From NCBI GenBank assembly GCA_040219735.1, contig JAVJRX010000134.1: a stretch of 64,000 bases of DNA, one strand, 5' to 3'. Both the position numbers and the translations under genes were made by a program. This document shows, piece by piece, positions 26,560-35,060 of the stretch. The stretch comes from Coleofasciculus sp040219735 (GTDB taxonomy: Bacteria > Cyanobacteriota > Cyanobacteriia > Cyanobacteriales > Coleofasciculaceae). The stretch's first letter is position 1, and each line of letters starts with the position of its first letter. Below the pieces are notes generated by a model. The model saw only the letters and a list, made by a program, of their open reading frames with translations, was not told where the DNA came from and searched no databases.

Positions 26560-27399
26560 ATGACAACTCTCGACAATACTAATCCATCTGACCTGTCTCA
26601 GGCAGGCGAAAATGGTTCACCCTTATCCCGGTTACCAATTCCCTGGATCAAGATTGGACAATACCTATTCCTGGCAGCTTTGATTTGTACAAGTATCATT
26701 AGCTTTGTTGTTCAAGATAAAGCCATTATAGTTATTTGGATGGCTGTCTTAGTTTCAATTTTTGTATTCCTGGTTTTGATCGATAAGCAGTTAGCGAAAG
26801 AGGCGATTCGTCAAATTCAGCTTGATGTTGCAAAACGAGCGGAAATTTATCAATATCTTGTTGATGAACAGCTACAACCGGGTAGCAATCCTATAACAGT
26901 AGCCCGAGAGAATGCGTTGCAGTACTGCCAAGAACTTATTGAGGACTATAAACAAAGCCGCCAAACTTCGAGAAATATATACTATACATTCCAAATGGCA
27001 ACGATTGTCTTTTCTGGGATTACACCCATTCTGGTTTTGGTTGATAAGTTAGATATTGGCGTCGCTTGGTTTAAGTGGTTACCTGTTATATTTCCAGCGA
27101 TCGCTTCTATTGTTGCCAGTGTGGTGACCTCGTTTCCTTTTCAAGAAAATTGGATTTCTGCCAATACAGCCGTTGAATTGTTAGAAGCCGAACGGGAAAA
27201 ATTTATATTGGGAGTCACCCAAGCTTATCGTTGCTATGATTTAGACGATCAAGTCCAACGTCAGAAAAAGCTGAAACAGGCAATTGAAAATTTTATTAAT
27301 CAGGTGAATACGATTCATCTGAAGCAGATTCAAGAAGCCTCGGAAAGTCTGCAAAAGCCACAGGGGCAAGAAACCGAGAAATCGGCATCGGCACAATGA
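26560..27399 (+). CDS. DUF4231 (SLATT-like) membrane protein
   Basis: 279-residue protein. It has an N-terminal transmembrane pair (IGQYLFLAALICTSIISFVV and IVIWMAVLVSIFVFLVLI, about residues 30-75) and a second hydrophobic pair (IVFSGITPILVLV and WLPVIFPAIASIVASVV, about 148-190). The motif SFPFQENWISANTAVELLEAER is characteristic of DUF4231. It is related to SLATT-type two-helix proteins, some of which act as membrane effectors in conflict systems, but no partner is seen here. The ATG at 26560 is chosen because the upstream frame is hydrolase remnant. The reading frame is open from 26353, so a fused product cannot be excluded. Confidence 0.78.
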   Translation: MTTLDNTNPSDLSQAGENGSPLSRLPIPWIKIGQYLFLAALICTSIISFVVQDKAIIVIWMAVLVSIFVFLVLIDKQLAKEAIRQIQLDVAKRAEIYQYLVDEQLQPGSNPITVARENALQYCQELIEDYKQSRQTSRNIYYTFQMATIVFSGITPILVLVDKLDIGVAWFKWLPVIFPAIASIVASVVTSFPFQENWISANTAVELLEAEREKFILGVTQAYRCYDLDDQVQRQKKLKQAIENFINQVNTIHLKQIQEASESLQKPQGQETEKSASAQ

Positions 27400-27524
27400 A
27401 CCAGGTAAGTCTTGGGGTAAGGGCACGGCAATGAAAGAGCCCCTACAGGATGCGAGAGGGAAACAGCCCTGAGCAATCGCTGTATTAATTGGTGCGATCG
27501 CACGATTGCTGAATTCTTGGTTCC

Positions 27525-27550
27525 GGTGATGCGGAAAGAGTCGCCCAAGT
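27525..27550 (+). repeat. 26-bp direct repeat, copy 1 (left of Uma2)
   Basis: Starts ggtgatgcggaaagag and ends cgcccaagt; identical except for the first base to 28468-28493. Both copies lie about 25-35 bases after a gcgatcgcac motif, so the similarity extends loosely upstream. Confidence 0.8.
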
Positions 27551-27593
27551 AGCAAGTAGTAGCGTGGCACACCTTAATTGGTGGATTAGCATT

Positions 27594-27656
27594 GTAGGGG
27601 CGCATGGCGTGCGCCCGGTTTAAAAGTCAAATCTATTCCACAATTTTAGCTGTGTC
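27594..27656 (+). repeat. GTAGGGGCGC element, copy 1
   Basis: Starts gtaggggcgcatggcgtgcgcc and includes aaatctattccac and attttagct. The same order of motifs is seen at 59183-59250, so these are two copies of one dispersed element. Confidence 0.75.
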
Positions 27657-27808
27657 AGTCCGCCATCGTGCGTTAGCGGGGCAATAATTTAGGGGGAAAA
27701 TCCAATGAATTGTGTTCCCCGCGTAACGCACCAACACAAATAGATAATATAAATGATTGCGTTTTCAATCATAAATCAGGTTTTTAACTGCCTAGATCGC
27801 TAATCTCT

Positions 27809-28441
27809 ATGACAGGAAAGGTCAAAATGGTACAGACACCAGGAAAACCGGAAACCGAAACTCTGTTACTTGAGTTACCAAAAACCATGAAGCTATATGT
27901 CACTCCAGAACAGTTTACAGCCCTAGCCGAGTGCAATAGAGAATTACACCTGGAGAGAACGGCAAAAGGAGAATTAATTGTGAATCCACCCACAGGTTGG
28001 CGAACTGGCAAACGGAATTGGAGTATTTCTGGAGAGTTGTATATATGGTGGCGAAATGCAGATGAACCGGGCGAAGCGTTTGATTCCTCAACTGCTTTCA
28101 TTTTACCCAATGGTGCTACTCGTGCCCCGGATGCTTGTTGGATTAGTCAAGAAAGTTGGGATGCACTGACTGATGAACAAAAGGGAACGTTTGCCAATAT
28201 TTGCCCGGATTTTGTGGTGGAGTTACGATCGCAGTCGGATACTCTGAAGTCGCTGCAAGAGAAAATGCAGGAGTATATGGAAAATGGGGCTAAACTGGGT
28301 TGGTTAATCGATCCACAAAATAGAACAGTAGAAGTTTATCGAGTCGGTTTAAACGTAGAAATATTGTCAAATCCGGCTGAGTTATCCGGTGAGGAAGTCT
28401 TACCGGGTTTTGTGTTGAATTTGTGTCGGGTTTGGGGTTAG
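27809..28441 (+). CDS. Uma2 family (DUF820) putative endonuclease
   Basis: PD-(D/E)xK-fold protein, abundant in cyanobacteria. Motifs include RELHLERTAKGELIVNPP near the N-terminus (with the conserved Glu), APDACWIS (the Pro-Asp position) and CPDFVVELRSQSDTLKSLQEKMQEY (the Glu-x-Lys-like core followed by the conserved K). TKLGWLIDP-type residues GAKLGWLIDPQNRTVEVYR complete the fold. The ATG at 27827 (MVQTPGK) is an alternative start. Substrate and role are unknown. The gene sits between two direct repeats, hinting that it moved as a unit. Confidence 0.88.
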   Translation: MTGKVKMVQTPGKPETETLLLELPKTMKLYVTPEQFTALAECNRELHLERTAKGELIVNPPTGWRTGKRNWSISGELYIWWRNADEPGEAFDSSTAFILPNGATRAPDACWISQESWDALTDEQKGTFANICPDFVVELRSQSDTLKSLQEKMQEYMENGAKLGWLIDPQNRTVEVYRVGLNVEILSNPAELSGEEVLPGFVLNLCRVWG

Positions 28442-28467
28442 CGCGATCGCACTTCTCACTCTTCTCC

Positions 28468-28493
28468 AGTGATGCGGAAAGAGTCGCCCAAGT
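28468..28493 (+). repeat. 26-bp direct repeat, copy 2 (right of Uma2)
   Basis: Matches 27525-27550. The spacing of the two copies is 943 bases. Confidence 0.8.
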
Positions 28494-28523
28494 CGGGGTG
28501 GGTTTAGGGATTTCTATATGTAA

Positions 28524-28540
28524 GGTGGGCAATGCCCACC
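28524..28540. terminator. GGTGGGCA hairpin between convergent genes
   Basis: ggtgggca-a-tgcccacc, part of a dispersed cyanobacterial repeat. It lies between the 3' ends of Uma2 (plus) and chlD (minus) and may terminate both. No clear T-run. Confidence 0.35.
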
Positions 28541-28553
28541 CTACATTGCACAA

Positions 28554-30581
28554 TCACCCGGATTTCATATCTGCGATCGCACTCCTCGTCATCGCCGCAA
28601 TAGCTTTATCTGTGGCTTTGGGTAAATGGTAATATTTCCCACCCGCCTGCTTCGCCAATTCCTTAGCAAACCCCGTAGACACAAACTTATTTTCCGTATC
28701 AATCACCAATAACTGAATTCCCATTGCCCGAATTCGAGCCGCAATATCCAACAGTTCCCCCTTAATATCCGGCTTTTCGCCCTCGGCTATCGGTTCCCCC
28801 AAGGAACGGGCTAAGGAAATATTCCCTCGTCCATCGGTAATTGCCACAATCACCACCTGACCGATATCTCCCGACATTTTGGCATTCACCCCCACACGCA
28901 CCGCCTGGGTTAACCCATGTGCCAACGGGGAACCGCCACCACAAGGTAACCGATCTAACCGCCCCCGCGCCAAAGCAATGGAACGGGTGGGGGGTAACAA
29001 CACCTCCGCTTGTTCGCCGCGAAAGGGAATTAGGGAAACTTGGTCGCGGTTTTGATAGGCTTCAGTCAGAAGTTGCATCACTGCACCCTTAGCCGACTGC
29101 ATTCGGTTGAGTGCCATTGAACCCGAAGCATCAACCACAAATACCACCAACGCCCCGGCTTTACGGGCTAGGCGTTTAGAGCGCAAATCTCCCGACTCTA
29201 CGATAACCTTACGGTTCGGCTGGCGTTCCCGGCGTCCTTTCTGATAGGGTGCAGCCGCCCGTAATGTGGCATCAACGGCGATGCGTTTAACCGCACCTTT
29301 GGGTAACATGGGCTTGACATATCGCCCACGATCATCAGAAAAAATAATACTGCGGGTTCCCGATTTTCCTTGCCGCTGCGCCATTTGAGCGAAGTAGAGG
29401 ACGCTGGGATCGAGAACGACTCCCTCGGTATCAAAGATGAATTCTTCGGGGACGCTGGGAGGTTCTTGTTCTTGTTCCGGTTCCTGTTGATCCTCTTCTT
29501 CTTCCTTATCCTCCGGTTCGTCTTGGTCTTGGGAAGACTCATTCTGAGGCGGTGGGGGTGGAGGTGGCGGTGGGGGTTCTTCTGGTGGGGTCTGGACGAT
29601 GGTAGAACGGGGGACAATCACCAATTCCACGGCGCGTTTCAAATCGTCAGCACTAACCGTCTGACGCCCATCTAGGGCGGCTGAGGCTTTGGCAACACGC
29701 ACGGCAAACAGTTCCGCCCGATGTCCTTGGACGCCACCCCGCAGGGCTTCTTCTACGAGATAAGCAATTTGGTCATGAGTAATTTGTACCTCTTTGAGCC
29801 ATTCCCGTGCCAGAATAATATCGGTTTTCAGGTTATCTATGTCTTCGTTATACTGCTCAATAAAGGCTTGGGGTGAGGTGGTGTACGCGATCGCGCCTTC
29901 GACGGCTTGCACCCGCTGATCCAGTGCCAGCACTCCATCGGCGGATAGGGTAATCGCAATTCTATCGAGTAAATGCTCCCGCAGGGGTCCTTCGTCTGGG
30001 TTGTAGGTGGCGATTAATAGGGGTTTGCAGGGATGCTGAAAACTAATTCCCTCCCGTTCGATTTGGTTGCGCCCTTCGGTGAGAACGCTTAAGAGTTGGT
30101 TGGCGATTTGGTCATCGAGGAGGTTGATTTCATCAATATATAAAATACCCCGATGTGCTTGGGCTAAAAGTCCAGGTTGAAAAACAGGTTCGCCTTGTTG
30201 CATCGATTTCTCCACATCCACCGAACCTAAGAGGCGATCTTCGGTGGTTCCCAGGGGAATTTGCACAAAGGGTGCGGGGATAATTTCTGTCTCAACAGTG
30301 GCGGGTTCAATCCCTTGGGCTAAAAGCTGATCATCCCATTCTTGAGGATAATCGGGATGGCAATTAGACAGAGAACCCTTGACCACTTCAATGGGGGGAA
30401 GGAGGGCGTGGAGAGCGCGTGCCATCACGGATTTCGCCGTTCCCCGTCGTCCCGCGATCGCAACTCCTCCTAATCCGGGGTCAACCGCCGCCAACAGGAG
30501 CGCTAATTTAATCGCTTCTTGACCCACGACAGCCGTTAGGGGAAAATTGGTTATTGCTGTGGGAGAGTTCAGCACAGGCAT
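28554..30581 (-). CDS. chlD: Magnesium chelatase ATPase subunit D
   Basis: Subunit of the ATP-dependent enzyme inserting Mg into protoporphyrin IX, the first step committed to chlorophyll. The AAA+ domain comes first: TAVVGQEAIKLALLLAAVDPG, a Walker-A-like loop GRRGTAKSVMARAL near residue 43, and ILYIDEINLLDD near 145. A polyproline run (ten Pro) and an acidic linker span about 335-390. The C-terminal VWA domain has the MIDAS motif VVDASGSM near 487. The 675-residue length is usual for cyanobacterial ChlD. The start ATG gives MPVLNSPTAITNFPLTAVVGQ. ChlI and ChlH are not in the window. Confidence 0.97.
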   Translation of the reverse strand: MPVLNSPTAITNFPLTAVVGQEAIKLALLLAAVDPGLGGVAIAGRRGTAKSVMARALHALLPPIEVVKGSLSNCHPDYPQEWDDQLLAQGIEPATVETEIIPAPFVQIPLGTTEDRLLGSVDVEKSMQQGEPVFQPGLLAQAHRGILYIDEINLLDDQIANQLLSVLTEGRNQIEREGISFQHPCKPLLIATYNPDEGPLREHLLDRIAITLSADGVLALDQRVQAVEGAIAYTTSPQAFIEQYNEDIDNLKTDIILAREWLKEVQITHDQIAYLVEEALRGGVQGHRAELFAVRVAKASAALDGRQTVSADDLKRAVELVIVPRSTIVQTPPEEPPPPPPPPPPQNESSQDQDEPEDKEEEEDQQEPEQEQEPPSVPEEFIFDTEGVVLDPSVLYFAQMAQRQGKSGTRSIIFSDDRGRYVKPMLPKGAVKRIAVDATLRAAAPYQKGRRERQPNRKVIVESGDLRSKRLARKAGALVVFVVDASGSMALNRMQSAKGAVMQLLTEAYQNRDQVSLIPFRGEQAEVLLPPTRSIALARGRLDRLPCGGGSPLAHGLTQAVRVGVNAKMSGDIGQVVIVAITDGRGNISLARSLGEPIAEGEKPDIKGELLDIAARIRAMGIQLLVIDTENKFVSTGFAKELAKQAGGKYYHLPKATDKAIAAMTRSAIADMKSG

Positions 30582-30702
30582 AAGGCAACCATGACACTAT
30601 CAGTTTTTCAGCATACCGCGTCCTGGAGTCGTTTGGACGGTTAACGGAAAAATCTGACGAATGACAAACAATGACGATCTCCACCATTACCTTGTATTGT
30701 GT

Positions 30703-31974
30703 CTACCTACTTACAGGTTTTTTCGTCAATACTGCCTCTTCGATAATATCGGCGGCTCGTTTGACGCCACCGGATTGACGCATGAGCGCCTGTAGATTTA
30801 AAGCATTCTGTTTATAAGACTCTTGCGTTAGCACTTTTTTTATTGCATTTCGCAATCGAGAAACCCTCAATTTCTTCAGGGGTATCACTTCCCCAGTCCC
30901 TGTCCAAGCAATACGTGCAGCTACGGCAGGCTGGTCATTGGTTACCGGAATTGCTACCAGGGGGACTCCATAACTCAACGATTCTAATGTTGTATGTAAT
31001 CCGGCATGGGTAATGGTGAGGGTGGCTTTTTTCAGAAGTTCTAACTGAGGAGCAAAACTAACCACAATCGGATTCCCAGGTAATTGGGGTAGTGATTCGG
31101 GCGGCATAGAACCTGCCAAAGATACCACTAATTGTACATCCAATCCTTCACAGGCAGAGGCAATGGTTTGAAACACTTCAATTCGCTTATTTTGTATCGT
31201 CCCCATAGAGGCATAAATCAACGGTTGTCCCGTTAATTTTTCATAAGGAAACGAAAGGGGTTTCCGATTAGCGGGGTTATGGAACGGTCCTGTGAAATGG
31301 AAATAGTCGGGTAAATCTGTTCGCGGAAACTCAAACTCAGCGGGTTGATGACTGATTTGAACCAGTTTAGAGTAGGCATCATTGCGGGTTGCGAAGGGGG
31401 GCAATTTCCACGCTTGGCGATAGTTTTCCACGACATCCCAAATGGGTTTATCGATGTAATTGAGTACCCTATACCCTGCTTGGTTACGCCAATGTCCCCA
31501 CCACGTCGGGCTATAGCGCCAAGGTGTATTCCACGGCGGAATACTTGGATGTTGATGGGTCACTAAACCACTACACAAGGTAACAAAGGGAATGTCAAGA
31601 TACTCAGCGACTGTTCCACCTTCAAAGGAGGTATTATCGACCAGAAGGACTTCTACACCAACGTCCTTACAGGCTTCTGGGGCGTCTCGTAGTAATACAT
31701 CTACCCATTGTGACATTAGATGACTAACATATCTCATGGCGCTGAGTCCACTCCTTTGCCCTAACCCAGACAAATATTGAGCCATTGCTCCGGCGGGAAA
31801 CTCGGACTGACCAATCGCTCTATATTCCAAACCCCTGGCTACTGTCTGAGATTGAACCTCGATGGAACCACAGAGGGTGAGGTGATGACCGCGCTGTTTC
31901 AGTTCGTTTCCCAGGTTAAACATCAGGTTGAGATGGCTGGCTGCAGCGGGGCAGATGATACCAAAATGCGTCAT
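30703..31974 (-). CDS. GT1 family (UGT/MGT-type) glycosyltransferase
   Basis: GT-B fold enzyme transferring a sugar to a small or lipophilic acceptor. The N-terminus MTHFGIICPAAASHLNLMFNLGNELKQRGH is typical of MGT/CrtX-like enzymes. The donor-binding signature is in the C-terminal half: PQLELLKKATLTITHAGLHTTLESLSYGVPLVAIPVTNDQP, with the conserved H-A-G and D-Q. The 423-residue length is normal. It is similar in style to zeaxanthin glucosyltransferases and macrolide-type enzymes; acceptors such as carotenoids or sterols cannot be distinguished. It is monocistronic by spacing. Confidence 0.85.
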   Translation of the reverse strand: MTHFGIICPAAASHLNLMFNLGNELKQRGHHLTLCGSIEVQSQTVARGLEYRAIGQSEFPAGAMAQYLSGLGQRSGLSAMRYVSHLMSQWVDVLLRDAPEACKDVGVEVLLVDNTSFEGGTVAEYLDIPFVTLCSGLVTHQHPSIPPWNTPWRYSPTWWGHWRNQAGYRVLNYIDKPIWDVVENYRQAWKLPPFATRNDAYSKLVQISHQPAEFEFPRTDLPDYFHFTGPFHNPANRKPLSFPYEKLTGQPLIYASMGTIQNKRIEVFQTIASACEGLDVQLVVSLAGSMPPESLPQLPGNPIVVSFAPQLELLKKATLTITHAGLHTTLESLSYGVPLVAIPVTNDQPAVAARIAWTGTGEVIPLKKLRVSRLRNAIKKVLTQESYKQNALNLQALMRQSGGVKRAADIIEEAVLTKKPVSR

Positions 31975-32163
31975 ATATTTTATTTTTCGAGTTTATTGTA
32001 TATTCTTAAACTGAATAAACCTCTATTAAATACCAATTTAAGCCTCAAAAGCAACAGGATTGAGTGTGTCTAAATCAGTTGTGAAATAAAAGGGGCTCAG
32101 GCAAGCCGTTTACTTTGGGTTTTACCCAATGACGATTTAACAACTCCAGGACTATCAATTCAA

Positions 32164-33378
32164 CTACCCCACGCTACTAACTGATGTTCTAGCAGGAGTT
32201 TTAACTGCTAAGGGTAAAATTATTTTGAACGTAGAACCTACTCCCACCTCAGAATCAAGCTGAATTTCTCCTTGCAACAGTTTAACTAACCGCGAGACGA
32301 TCGCTAATCCCAATCCGGTACTATCGGGTAAGCGATTAGTCCGGGAACCACCGCGAAAGTAGGGTTCAAAAATTTGAGCTTGGTCTTCTGGGGCAATCCC
32401 AATCCCGGTATCCGCCACTGCGATCGCAAATTTATCATTTTGATGATTACACTCAACCTGGCAGCTGATGGTAATGCTTCCCGTTTCGGTGTAACGAATG
32501 GCATTACTGACCAAATTCGTGATAATCTGTTCAAGTCGCAAGGGGTCAGAGGTAACTTGCTTGGGAGCGAGTTCGTAATCTACCGTTATCTTGAGGTCTT
32601 TCTCACTGGCTGAGGGCGTTAACGTGTCTACCACGTTGTTGATCAAAGCGCAGACATCAAGCACCTCTGCGTGCAATGTTACCTGTCCTGCTTCATGACG
32701 AGAGACTTCTAGAGAATCGTTGATTAGATGCAAAATCTGTTGTCCATTTCTAAGTACGCGCTCAATGTGATCGAGACTGACAACCGTGTCTTGGGTTTTA
32801 TGTTGGCGTACAAATAGATCCGAAGATATCAGAATCGCCTGTAGCGGATTTTTCAGATCATGGGCTAAATGGGCTAAATTCTCTCGATGGGTTTCAACCA
32901 AGCGCGTCAATTCGTGATTGGTGAGGTTCACTTGACTTTGCAGCTTTTCTAACTCCTGCAATCGTTCTTCTGTATAACTGTTGAAACAGCGACCAATCAC
33001 TTCATCCAGTGCCATATCAATGATACGGGTGGCTTGCAAAACTTCAGCGCTCGATCCCCGCAGTAGATCCGGTTCTAAATGAGAAAAGATAATCTGGCGC
33101 AGAATCCGATACTCTCGTGCTACTTCGGTTGGATCGTAGCCTTGTTTGGCTCTAATCACACCATGTTCTAAACCTTTCTCTTCAATTGTTTGAAGTGCAC
33201 CGTTTTCACAGTCACAAAGGACTTTGGCAATCGCTCGCAGTACTGAGGGTAAACCATCCAGCACCGCCTTATAGGTGAGTTCATGGGCACTTTCGAGTTC
33301 CCCATCTTGGCGAACAGCTTCCACCCAATTATTGACGATTGAGTCCAGTTTATTCAGTAATTCCTGAGAAAAATTCAT
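32164..33378 (-). CDS. Sensor histidine kinase with RsbRD-type N-terminal domain
   Basis: 404-residue soluble two-component kinase. Residues 1-140 are a helical RsbRD_N-like sensor (MNFSQELLNKLDSIVNNW; VAREYRILRQIIF). A short coiled coil leads to HisKA at about 165 (HLAHDLKNPLQAIL, phospho-acceptor His). HATPase motifs follow: N box NLVSNAIRYT near 292, G1 ADTGIGI near 325, G2 GLGLAIVSRL near 365. The ATG at 33378 is preferred; a TTG at 33390 extends the frame by four codons. A partial copy of its first 33 codons lies directly upstream (33398-33529). No cognate regulator is adjacent. Confidence 0.88.
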   Translation of the reverse strand: MNFSQELLNKLDSIVNNWVEAVRQDGELESAHELTYKAVLDGLPSVLRAIAKVLCDCENGALQTIEEKGLEHGVIRAKQGYDPTEVAREYRILRQIIFSHLEPDLLRGSSAEVLQATRIIDMALDEVIGRCFNSYTEERLQELEKLQSQVNLTNHELTRLVETHRENLAHLAHDLKNPLQAILISSDLFVRQHKTQDTVVSLDHIERVLRNGQQILHLINDSLEVSRHEAGQVTLHAEVLDVCALINNVVDTLTPSASEKDLKITVDYELAPKQVTSDPLRLEQIITNLVSNAIRYTETGSITISCQVECNHQNDKFAIAVADTGIGIAPEDQAQIFEPYFRGGSRTNRLPDSTGLGLAIVSRLVKLLQGEIQLDSEVGVGSTFKIILPLAVKTPARTSVSSVG

Positions 33379-33397
33379 ACTTTTAGGCAATTAACCT

Positions 33398-33529
33398 TTA
33401 CTGTTTCCTTTTACGGGGGTTACACCCACATTGTTTTGCGCTCTCCATCTCTGCATCAGAACGAACCGCTTCAATCCAATGCTTGACGATTGTGTCAAGC
33501 TTATTTAACAACTCTTGACTAAAATCCAT
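33398..33529 (-). pseudogene. Duplicated 5' fragment of the RsbRD-type kinase gene
   Basis: A 43-codon frame on the minus strand starts MDFSQELLNKLDTIVKHW and continues IEAVRSDAEMESAK, matching the kinase N-terminus (MNFSQELLNKLDSIVNNW / VEAVRQDGELESAH). Homology stops after about 33 codons, and the frame ends 20 bases before the kinase ATG. It is a remnant of a tandem duplication followed by deletion, or the end of a lost paralogue. Confidence 0.75.
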
Positions 33530-33694
33530 AGTTGAGGTTTGCCGCCCAGTCAAAATCAATTAAGGTGAACCCATTATAAATCCAGTATAGGTCTAACTTC
33601 TGTCTTTAGGGGGTTGTAGGTGGAAGCCTGAAGATTTTATAAGAATTGTACGGTTTAGCCAGTTGATGTGCTGACGCCAATCAGTGATGGAGTC

Positions 33695-34753
33695 ATGGTG
33701 ATGAATTTTAAGATTATTAGAGAACTATTTCAGGAAACGATTCAAGAATGGCAAGAGGATAAAGCGTCACGTTTAGCCGCCGCCTTAGCCTATTACACAG
33801 TGTTTTCCTTAGCACCGCTATTAATTATCGCGATCGCGATCGCAGGTTCTATTTTTGGTCCCGAAGCGGCGCGGGGGGAAATTGTCCAGCAAATTCAAGG
33901 GTTGGTTGGTACGGAGGGAGCTAAGGTGATTGAAACGGCAATTGAAAATGCTAATCAACCCAATATTAGCAATATTGCCTCCATTATCAGTATTATTGTT
34001 CTGCTTTTTGGTGCTTCGGGAGTCTTCGCCCAACTGCAAGATGCCTTGAATACGGTTTGGGGAGTACAACCTAAACCGGGACGTCCAGTTAAAGGCTTTT
34101 TACAGAAACGGTTATTGTCCTTTTCTATTGTGCTGGGGGTTGGCTTTTTACTCTTAGTTTCCTTGATTATCAGTGCCGTGTTATCTGCGGTGATTAATTA
34201 TGCCAGTGATTTACTCTTGGGAATGGAATTTCTTTGGTCACTTTTAAACTGGGGGCTTTCTCTGAGCGTAATCACGCTGCTATTTGCGATGATGTACAAG
34301 TTTCTTCCGGATGTTAAAATTAGCTGGAGTGATGTCTGGATTGGGGCGATTATCACCGCCATACTTTTCACAATTGGTAACTCTTTAATTGGCATGTATT
34401 TAGGGCGGGGTGGTTTTGCCTCAACCTATGGTGCAGCGGGTTCGTTAGTGGTTTTTCTGGCTTGGGTTTATTATTCAGCCCAAATTCTTTTTCTGGGGGC
34501 AGAATTTACTCAAGTTTATGCGAGAAAATTTGGGGCAGAAATCGTTCCCGATAAACATGCAATTCAACTCACTGAAGAAGCGCGGGCAAAACAAGGAATT
34601 CCTCGGACAGAAACCTTAGAAAAAGCCGCAGAAAATCCAGGTCAGTCGCCAAAATCTTCCTCCAGAAAAAAGTCAGGTAATCCGGGGGCTAAAGCGTTGA
34701 AAGCCTACAATGATGTAGCCAGAAAAATGGGCTTAAATAAAAAAGAAAAGTAG
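33695..34753 (+). CDS. YihY/virulence factor BrkB family membrane protein
   Basis: Inner-membrane protein once annotated as ribonuclease BN, with no proven enzymatic role. LAAALAYYTVFSLAPLLIIAIA near residue 25 is the family signature. About six hydrophobic segments follow, then the conserved block YGAAGSLVVFLAWVYYSAQILFLGAEFTQVYA near residues 247-278. The C-terminal 75 residues are a charged cytosolic tail (KSSSRKKSG). The frame opens at GTG 33668, but the ATG at 33695 (or 33701) is a better start. It is followed by the signalling block on the same strand. Confidence 0.85.
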   Translation: MVMNFKIIRELFQETIQEWQEDKASRLAAALAYYTVFSLAPLLIIAIAIAGSIFGPEAARGEIVQQIQGLVGTEGAKVIETAIENANQPNISNIASIISIIVLLFGASGVFAQLQDALNTVWGVQPKPGRPVKGFLQKRLLSFSIVLGVGFLLLVSLIISAVLSAVINYASDLLLGMEFLWSLLNWGLSLSVITLLFAMMYKFLPDVKISWSDVWIGAIITAILFTIGNSLIGMYLGRGGFASTYGAAGSLVVFLAWVYYSAQILFLGAEFTQVYARKFGAEIVPDKHAIQLTEEARAKQGIPRTETLEKAAENPGQSPKSSSRKKSGNPGAKALKAYNDVARKMGLNKKEK

Positions 34754-34794
34754 GATTAAGCGGTTCGGCATTTAAACCTGAATGTCAATAATAA

Positions 34795-35060
34795 ATGGCA
34801 AAATCCTTACTCGAAGCGGCTTTCGGGGAAAATGCCTCCATTGAAGTGGCGGAAAGTGGGGCAGAAGCATTAACGGTTTTTGCTGATAGTCTAGAGGAGG
34901 GTGGTGACGTAGCCGTCGTTATGGCTGACTACCTTATGCCAGGAATGAGAGGAGATGAACTGCTGACGTGCATCTATCAACGTTCTCCCGCTACCCTGAA
35001 AATTATGCTCACCAGACAAGCTGATTGGGCGGGAGTAGTTATGGGATTAACTCGGTAGAC
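34795..35060 (+). pseudogene. Broken response-regulator receiver fragment
   Basis: The 87-residue frame contains the middle of a receiver domain: ASIEVAESGAEALTVFA, then VMADYLMPGMRGDELL with the phospho-acceptor Asp, then LKIMLTRQAD. The first strand with the acidic pair is missing, and a stop codon lies directly upstream in frame. Near 35026-35040 the frame shifts: the end of the domain (NSVDLYRYICKPWQSIDLHLAVKEAL) is read in the frame of the downstream kinase. The complete ancestor was probably an N-terminal receiver of the 1892-residue kinase or a separate regulator. Confidence 0.72.

Larger units (their letters stand above)
27400..27808. other. Gene-free region with repeats upstream of Uma2
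   Basis: No gene is seen. It contains a 26-bp direct repeat unit (27525-27550) that recurs after the Uma2 gene, a gtaggggcgc element (27594-27656), and palindromic gcgttagcgggg/ccccgcgtaacgc sequence (27671-27731). Confidence 0.65.

Noticed and set aside
29198..29675. Frames antisense to chlD in the acidic/polyproline linker region
   Set aside because: Low-complexity shadows (Lys/Arg-rich or Leu/Phe-rich) of the chlD linker; chlD is certain on the minus strand.
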